Part shown: positions 6,114 through 10,270 of the stretch, in pieces
Position numbering within the stretch: position 1 is the stretch's first letter
Layout of the letters: each line of letters opens with the position of its first letter
Assembly: GCA_964423345.1 (NCBI GenBank)
Contig: CAYREV010000048.1
Span: 1-10,270 of the forward strand
Direction of reading: 5' to 3'
Origin: CAYREV01 sp964423345
Lineage (GTDB): Bacteria > Bacteroidota > Rhodothermia > Balneolales > Balneolaceae
Length of the DNA: 10,270 bases
Made by a program: the position numbers and the translations under genes
The notes under the pieces: model-generated
What the model was told of the DNA's origin: nothing
Databases searched by the model: none
What the model saw: only the letters and a program-made list of their open reading frames with translations

Positions 6114-7934
6114 TTACGCAAACTCCTTACGCTTTTCGGCCCGCTTTCGTTCGTTGGGGTCGAGATACATTTTACGGATGCGCAGGCTCTGCGGGGTAAC
6201 CTCCAGCAGCTCGTCCTTGTCAATAAATTCAATATGCTGCTCCAGGCTCATATCCCTGGCCGGATCGATTTTTGTTGAATCGGCCGTCTGCGTGGCCCGG
6301 TGGTTGGTGAGGTTCTTTTTCTTCACCACGTTGACCACCAGGTCGTCGCTGCGCTTGTTGATGCCAACCACCTGACCCATATAAACGGATTCGCCGGGGC
6401 TGACAAAAAAGGTGCCCCGGTCCTGCAGGCCCTCCAGGGCATAGCCGGTCACCTCTCCTTTCTCCAGGGCGATGAGGGCGCCGCTGTTCCGGCCGGCTAT
6501 CTCGCCCGCATACGGTTCATAGCGGTCGAACTGCTGGTGCATGATGCCCGTGCCCCGCGTCTCGGTCAGCATCTCGCTGCGAAATCCTATAAGTCCCCGG
6601 GAGGGCACCTTAAAAGTCAGGCGGTTGTTCTCTCCCTCCTGCGTCATGGAGGTCATAATACCCTTGCGCTGCTGCAGGTTGTCGATCACCCGGTTGCTGT
6701 AATCCTGATGCACATCAACAACCACTTCTTCAAACGGCTCATGCGTGGTCCCGTCGATTTCCCGATATAACACCTCGGGACGTGATACGGCAAATTCAAA
6801 TCCCTCGCGCCGCATGGTTTCAATAAGAATAGCCAGCTGAAGCTCTCCTCGGCCCGACACCTTGTAGACGTCCGGGCTTTCGGTCGGATCCACTTCAATA
6901 GCCACATTGGTCCGGATCTCCTTCATCAGGCGGTCCTTAATCTGGTTGGAAGTCACATACTCCCCCTCCATTCCGGCAAAGGGAGAATTATTGACCCGGA
7001 AGTACATCGCCATGGTGGGCTTGTCAATATCGTAATATTCGAGAGGGGTCATATCGGAGGTAGCGGTAAGGGTGTCCCCTATATCCACTTTTTCATAGCC
7101 GGCAAGCGCAAAGATATCACCGGCCCCGGCCTCGTCCACCGGCTCGCGCTGCAGTCCGTTGAAAGTAAAAAGCTTGGTGGCCCGGGCTTTCTCCTTCACC
7201 TCTCCCTTACGGTTCATCAACGCAATTTCCTGTTTGGTCTTGATGGTTCCCTGCTCCACCCGCCCGATGGCGATCCGCCCCACATAGTCGTTCCAGTCGA
7301 TGCTGCTCACCAGCATTTTGAAAGGAGCGTCAAAAACCTGTTCGGGCGGGGGAATTTTTTCCACGATGGTCTCAAAAAGGGGTTTGAGATCCTCCCCTTC
7401 ATCTTCCAGCTCGTACTTGGCAATACCGTCTATGCCCACCGCATAGAGAATGGGAAAATCCAACTGGTCGTTGGTGGCGTCGAGGGTCACAAACAGGTCA
7501 AAAATCTCATTGAGTACGTCGTCGGGGCGAGCATCCTTGCGGTCGATCTTGTTGATCACCACGATGGGCTGGTACCCCAGCTGTAGGCTCTTGCGCAAAA
7601 CAAACTTGGTCTGGGGCAGCGGTCCCTCGGCGGCATCCACCAGCAGAATCACCCCGTTTACCATTTTAAGGATACGTTCGACTTCTCCGCCGAAATCGGC
7701 GTGGCCGGGGGTATCGACGATGTTGATCTTGGTATCGTCCCATTTTACCGTGGTATTCTTGGAACTGATGGTAATGCCCTTCTCCCGTTCCAGGTCGCCC
7801 GAATCCATCACCCGGTCCGCCACATTCTGATTTTCACGAAAAGTGCCGCTCTGTTTAAGCATCTGGTCGACCAGCGTAGTCTTGCCGTGATCGACATGGG
7901 CTATGATGGCGATATTTCGAATGTCGTTATACAT
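6114..7934 (-). CDS. typA: Translational GTPase TypA/BipA
   Basis: TypA (BipA) is a ribosome-associated GTPase related to EF-G and LepA. In E. coli it supports 50S assembly at low temperature and stress responses. The 606-residue product is the usual length (E. coli has 607). G1 is AHVDHGKT at residues 12-19, switch I is EREKGITI at 49-56, G3 is DTPGH at 74-78 and G4 is NKID at 128-131. Later family hallmarks include FRVNNSPFAGMEGEYVTS, GRGELQLAILIETMRREGFE, PSRGLIGFRSE with TRGTGIM, and the C-terminal DLVVNVVKKKNLTNHRAT. The ATG at 7934 gives the standard MYNDIRNIAIIAHVDHGK start and has no Shine-Dalgarno. The gene ends in two adjacent stops (TAATAA). A perfect Bacteroidota -7 box lies 65 bases upstream. 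The DUF4112 gene follows on the same strand. Confidence 0.98.
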   Translation of the reverse strand: MYNDIRNIAIIAHVDHGKTTLVDQMLKQSGTFRENQNVADRVMDSGDLEREKGITISSKNTTVKWDDTKINIVDTPGHADFGGEVERILKMVNGVILLVDAAEGPLPQTKFVLRKSLQLGYQPIVVINKIDRKDARPDDVLNEIFDLFVTLDATNDQLDFPILYAVGIDGIAKYELEDEGEDLKPLFETIVEKIPPPEQVFDAPFKMLVSSIDWNDYVGRIAIGRVEQGTIKTKQEIALMNRKGEVKEKARATKLFTFNGLQREPVDEAGAGDIFALAGYEKVDIGDTLTATSDMTPLEYYDIDKPTMAMYFRVNNSPFAGMEGEYVTSNQIKDRLMKEIRTNVAIEVDPTESPDVYKVSGRGELQLAILIETMRREGFEFAVSRPEVLYREIDGTTHEPFEEVVVDVHQDYSNRVIDNLQQRKGIMTSMTQEGENNRLTFKVPSRGLIGFRSEMLTETRGTGIMHQQFDRYEPYAGEIAGRNSGALIALEKGEVTGYALEGLQDRGTFFVSPGESVYMGQVVGINKRSDDLVVNVVKKKNLTNHRATQTADSTKIDPARDMSLEQHIEFIDKDELLEVTPQSLRIRKMYLDPNERKRAEKRKEFA

Positions 7935-7998
7935 GTACTAAATAGTGTTTATGTCCCCTGAAGCGGGAAATAGTTGGTTGAATAAATTCTACAGCCTC

Positions 7999-8006
7999 CA
8001 AAGATA
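7999..8006 (-). promoter_or_regulatory. Candidate typA promoter, -7 box
   Basis: The minus strand reads TATCTTTG, a perfect match to the Bacteroidota -7 consensus TAnnTTTG, ending about 65 bases before the typA ATG. A good TTTG -33 box is not visible at the preferred 19-21 bases: only AATG lies at 19 bases, and a TTGG lies at 14. The match plus its position in a divergent intergenic region makes it the best candidate start point for typA, but it is unproven. Confidence 0.45.
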
Positions 8007-8036
8007 CGGCTTTATCTTGCCAATTCATTGCACCTT

Positions 8037-8085
8037 CTGTCAATTATTTCTGTCTCACCTCGTCGGCGAGCTTTGCCCCTGACAG
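8037..8085. other. Nested inverted repeat in the typA-SDR intergenic region
   Basis: The 220-base gap (7935-8154) between divergent genes contains a 6-bp inverted repeat, CTGTCA at 8037-8042 and TGACAG at 8080-8085. Inside it is a small CTCG/CGAG hairpin at 8059-8070 with loop TCGG. It is a possible operator or leader structure for the plus-strand gene, but short enough to arise by chance. No convincing plus-strand promoter was found; the closest AT-rich candidate is the TTGATTTGGTATATAT stretch at 8087-8102. Nothing else in the gap stands out. Confidence 0.25.
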
Positions 8086-8154
8086 CTTGATTTGGTATAT
8101 ATGATAGTCGCATAAATAAAATCGGCCAATACAAGCAGTTACTGAAACCACATT

Positions 8155-8931
8155 ATGGATTTAGAGATCAAAGACCAGCGCTTTATCGTCTGCGGGGCCA
8201 GCAGCGGATTCGGCCGAGCCATTGCCGAAAGGCTGCTTCGCGAGGAGGCTTCGGTCATCGCCGTGGCCCGGCGGGAGAAGAAGCTGGCAGAGCTGAGTGA
8301 AGAGTTCGGAGACCGGGTGGTCACGGTTGCCGGCAACCTTCTGACCGAGGAGACCCACAATGAAATTGAAGCGGCCATCGGCAACCATCCCCTCCACGGG
8401 CTGGTGCTCAACGCGGGGGGACCGCCCGCCCTGACGCCCCTGGAAACGGCCATGCTTGACTGGGACAAGGCCTACAAGAAAGTCATGCGCTGGAAGATCG
8501 AGCTGGCGCTCAGGCTGGTCTCCTACTTTACCACCCGGAATTACGGGCGGATGCTATTCATCGAGAGCAAATCGGTGAAGCAGCCCATACCCAAGCTGGT
8601 GCTGAGCAATGCTTTCCGCGCCGGCATCGTCGGCTTTGCCAAATCGCTTTCACAGGAGACGGCCGGCCAGGGCATCACCGTCAACGTCCTCGCTCCCGGC
8701 TCGCACGACACGCCCGCCATCGATCGGGTGATCCAAAAGGAAGCCGAAGACTCAGGAGAATCGTTTGAGAAGATCAGGGAGCAGATGGAGGCGGCCATCC
8801 CGGTCGGCCGCTTCGGCAAGGGGGAAGAACTGGCCTCCCTGGCCGCCTGGCTGCTTTCTCCCCACTCCTCTTTTGTAACGGGGCAGACCATCAGCCATGA
8901 CGGGGGAAGCATTAAGGGCATCTTTGGCTGA
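8155..8931 (+). CDS. SDR-family oxidoreductase-like protein with altered active site
   Basis: This is a 258-residue Rossmann-fold protein of the short-chain dehydrogenase/reductase family, of the type annotated as 3-oxoacyl-ACP-reductase-like. The dinucleotide-binding turn is CGASSGFG at residues 13-20 (Cys replaces the usual Thr). ARR at 38-40 after strand 2 could favour NADPH, and NAGG stands at 86-89. The C-terminal part has VNVLAPGSHDTP, PVGRFGKGEELASLAAWLLS and FVTGQTISHDGG, as in typical SDRs. The catalytic Ser is present as S138 in IESKS. However, the Tyr and Lys of YxxxK are S151 and R155 (SNAFR), and no Asn stands at the usual helix-4 place. This resembles a known SDR-like subgroup lacking the full tetrad, so substrate and even catalysis are uncertain. 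No signal peptide is seen, so it is cytoplasmic. The ATG lacks a Shine-Dalgarno. It is divergent from typA and has no operon partner. Confidence 0.92.
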   Translation: MDLEIKDQRFIVCGASSGFGRAIAERLLREEASVIAVARREKKLAELSEEFGDRVVTVAGNLLTEETHNEIEAAIGNHPLHGLVLNAGGPPALTPLETAMLDWDKAYKKVMRWKIELALRLVSYFTTRNYGRMLFIESKSVKQPIPKLVLSNAFRAGIVGFAKSLSQETAGQGITVNVLAPGSHDTPAIDRVIQKEAEDSGESFEKIREQMEAAIPVGRFGKGEELASLAAWLLSPHSSFVTGQTISHDGGSIKGIFG

Positions 8932-8946
8932 AGGTGGATACAGTAT

Positions 8947-9210
8947 TCAGAGGTGCATTCGGGGTTGCATGTCATCGAAAGGAGCGCCGCTCTGCCACTC
9001 GTCAAAATCAATAAATATGTTTACATCGTTATCTGGGTTCGACGCCTCCTGTTTAAACGTAAGCCAGCTTTCCGTGGAGTTAGCTTCTGCCGTCATTTTC
9101 GCCGGAGAGTCGTTATTAATCGTACCCTCCATAATGACAAGCATCGTTCCCATATTCGATCCTGTAGGTATGGTAACATTGGTACTATGTCCTCCATAGG
9201 AAAATATCAC
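8947..9210 (-). CDS. Hypothetical protein or 5'-broken gene remnant
   Basis: I do not recognise this. From the GTG at 9210 the frame encodes 87 residues, acidic and rich in Asn, Thr and Asp, with stretches such as NVTIPTGSNMG and VNIFIDFDEW and no membrane segment. The composition looks like real protein, perhaps a beta-rich extracellular piece. The frame stays open upstream to 9357 (136 codons before the stop, including KKYSTYVWYVLKAA), but there is no ATG, GTG or TTG above 9210. The true start may therefore be lost. A hydrophobic, lipobox-like segment in another frame ends near 9318 (see findings). The stop lies 15 bases from the end of the convergent SDR gene, a normal gene-end distance. 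It is on the same strand as, and downstream of, the repeat surface protein. It could be a decayed gene, a small gene or chance. Confidence 0.35.
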   Translation of the reverse strand: MIFSYGGHSTNVTIPTGSNMGTMLVIMEGTINNDSPAKMTAEANSTESWLTFKQEASNPDNDVNIFIDFDEWQSGAPFDDMQPRMHL

Positions 9211-9421
9211 AGTCGCATCCGATGTCGGAGTGTTGATAGCCGTCGTCCTTGCCGCCTTAAGAACGTACCAAACATAAGTAGAATATTTTTTAGATAGTTC
9301 TACGTTTTCCTCTCTTATTATATAACAACCCTTAAATCGGACCCTGTGGCATAGGGCTCAACTCCAAGGAGCAGACAACCCGGTATTATAGACACCAACA
9401 AAACTTGCTCCCGGTTGATTA
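9211..9421. other. Low-G+C gap between the open frame and the repeat protein
   Basis: This stretch holds no complete gene that I can support. On the minus strand one frame is open from 9357 into the hypothetical frame below, and another frame reads across the end of the repeat protein to a TAA at 9318-9320. No promoter match, tRNA or terminator hairpin was found. If the hypothetical frame is not a gene, the whole of 8932-9421 (490 bases) is without a recognised gene. Confidence 0.5.
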
Positions 9422-10270
9422 TTAAGGGCAAGTACCCCACACCGGGTGATATTCCTCTAAAATCGGGCTTCCGCAGGAAAAACAGTCCGGTTCTGCGGTG
9501 ATCTTCTCCACGCACCAGCCGCTGAGGTCCTGATTAAAAATCTCAGCATCGTGAAACATATGACTCATATCTGTTACCTTGCTTACATTCCAGCTACCTA
9601 TATCAATATTAAAGTTGGTAGCTCCACGAAACATATAACTCATATCGGTGACATTGCTTACGTTCCAGGTGCTTATATCACCATTAAAGCTTGAGGCATC
9701 ATTAAACATATCCCTCATATCGGTTACATTACTTACGTTCCAATTGCTTACATCTCTATTGAAATTTTCAGCACTGAGAAACATTTCGCTCATATCGGTT
9801 ACATTACTTACATCCCAACTGCTTAAATCCCCGTTATAGTTTGTAGCCCCATCGAACATACCGCTCATATCCGTTACCTTACTTACATCCCAACTGCTGA
9901 TATCGCCATTAAAGCTTAAGGCATCATAAAACATCCAACTCATATCCGTGACATTGGCCACATTCCAGTTGTTTAAATCCGCATTAAAGCTGGTAGCACC
10001 TCCAAACATCCTAAGCATATCAGTTACCCTACTTACATCCCAGCTGTTGAGGTCTTGGTCAAAATTTTCGGCTCCCTGAAACATCTCACTCATATCCGTG
10101 ACATTGCTTACGTCCCAGCTGCTGATATCATCATTAAAATTTTTAGCTCCGGCAAACAGCCTTTCCATAATCGTTACGAGAGAAGTGCATACCTTGGAGA
10201 GATTCTCCCCATTTCCTATTTTTTGATCCAGCAGGGTTCGGTCAACCGCCTCATATAATATCCCGTCCAC
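9422..10270 (-). CDS. BspA-like/DUF285 repeat surface protein, C-terminal part (5' cut by window edge)
   Basis: This is a bacterial surface-protein repeat family (DUF285 and the 26-residue Liste_lipo_26 repeat, often called BspA-like). Its members are extracellular, with few known functions beyond adhesion in some. The visible 282 codons start inside the gene: the first codon is a GTG at the window edge, not evidence of a start. A lead-in (DGILYEAVDRTLLDQKIG, residues 2-19) matches the usual region before the repeats. Nine 25-residue units follow from residue 39, each with FN or FD near position 7, W-D/N-V near 14-16 and VTDM near 19-22. The ninth unit degenerates into GWCVEKITAEPDC. A short Cys-containing tail ending PVWGTCP closes the protein, as in many relatives. 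No type IX secretion C-terminal domain or membrane anchor is visible, so export and anchoring must depend on the missing N-terminus. Its G+C is well below that of the neighbouring SDR gene. Confidence 0.88.
   Translation of the reverse strand: MDGILYEAVDRTLLDQKIGNGENLSKVCTSLVTIMERLFAGAKNFNDDISSWDVSNVTDMSEMFQGAENFDQDLNSWDVSRVTDMLRMFGGATSFNADLNNWNVANVTDMSWMFYDALSFNGDISSWDVSKVTDMSGMFDGATNYNGDLSSWDVSNVTDMSEMFLSAENFNRDVSNWNVSNVTDMRDMFNDASSFNGDISTWNVSNVTDMSYMFRGATNFNIDIGSWNVSKVTDMSHMFHDAEIFNQDLSGWCVEKITAEPDCFSCGSPILEEYHPVWGTCP
9482..10156 (-). repeat. Tandem 75-bp coding repeats (nine units)
   Basis: Exactly 675 bases encode nine 25-residue units. The period is visible in the DNA: a CATATC/CATATA-type motif with CTTAC or CATTG nearby recurs every 75 bases. 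Several units share long near-identical runs, for example around 9630-9680 and 10085-10135. The last unit (9482-9556) is the most diverged. Close DNA identity between units suggests expansion by recombination, and copy number may vary between strains. Confidence 0.85.

Noticed and set aside
9318..9515. Minus-strand 65-codon frame as a complete gene
   Set aside because: Most of it overlaps the end of the repeat protein in another frame with no homology signal. Only its last third is of interest as a possible signal sequence and is treated as a finding.
9482..10156. Regular repeats that might be a CRISPR array
   Set aside because: The 75-bp period is in frame and translates into a known repeat protein; there are no short identical repeats separated by unique spacers.
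10268..10270. GTG at the right edge as a start of the repeat protein
   Set aside because: It is only the first complete codon at the edge. The frame is open at the edge, relatives have more protein upstream, and no signal peptide follows.

Overview
The window (10,270 bases) most likely comes from the Bacteroidota/Balneolota/Rhodothermota side of the FCB group. Four things suggest this. The protein sequences are of that style. None of the readable gene starts has a convincing Shine-Dalgarno sequence, only A/T-rich leaders. GTG and TTG starts are used for rpsL and recG. A perfect Bacteroidota-type -7 element (TATCTTTG) lies upstream of typA, and a Liste_lipo_26/DUF285 (BspA-like) repeat surface protein is present. 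Exact genus cannot be read from this sequence.

Region 1 (1-3239, minus strand) is the classical str operon, transcribed right to left as rpsL, rpsG, fusA, tuf. The gaps are 41, 32 and 21 bases, and tuf is cut by the left edge. It makes ribosomal proteins S12 and S7 plus the two GTPases of elongation. Region 2 (3240-3435) is a divergent control region between rpsL and recG. It holds two abutting hairpins and a candidate str promoter. Region 3 (3436-5505, plus) is recG, the fork-remodelling helicase, with a TTG start.

Region 4 (5506-7934, minus) starts with a 42-base convergent spacer that divides into six degenerate heptamers. It is followed by a DUF4112 membrane protein gene, a pair of inverted REP-like hairpins with a compensatory base change, and typA/bipA, a translational GTPase linked to ribosome assembly and stress. 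Region 5 (7935-8154) is a divergent intergenic stretch, then a plus-strand SDR-family gene (8155-8931) whose catalytic YxxxK reads SxxxR.

Region 6 (about 8947-10270, minus) is different: G+C falls from about 63% to about 40% in hand-counted 60-base samples. It holds a poorly defined open frame without an ATG and the 3' end of a repeat surface protein made of nine 25-residue (75-bp) units. This is the accessory part of the window; the rest is core housekeeping. I see no convincing new defence, RNA or mobile system. The points most worth a second look are the SDR active site, the covarying hairpin pair, the heptamer spacer and the broken-looking frame next to the repeat protein.
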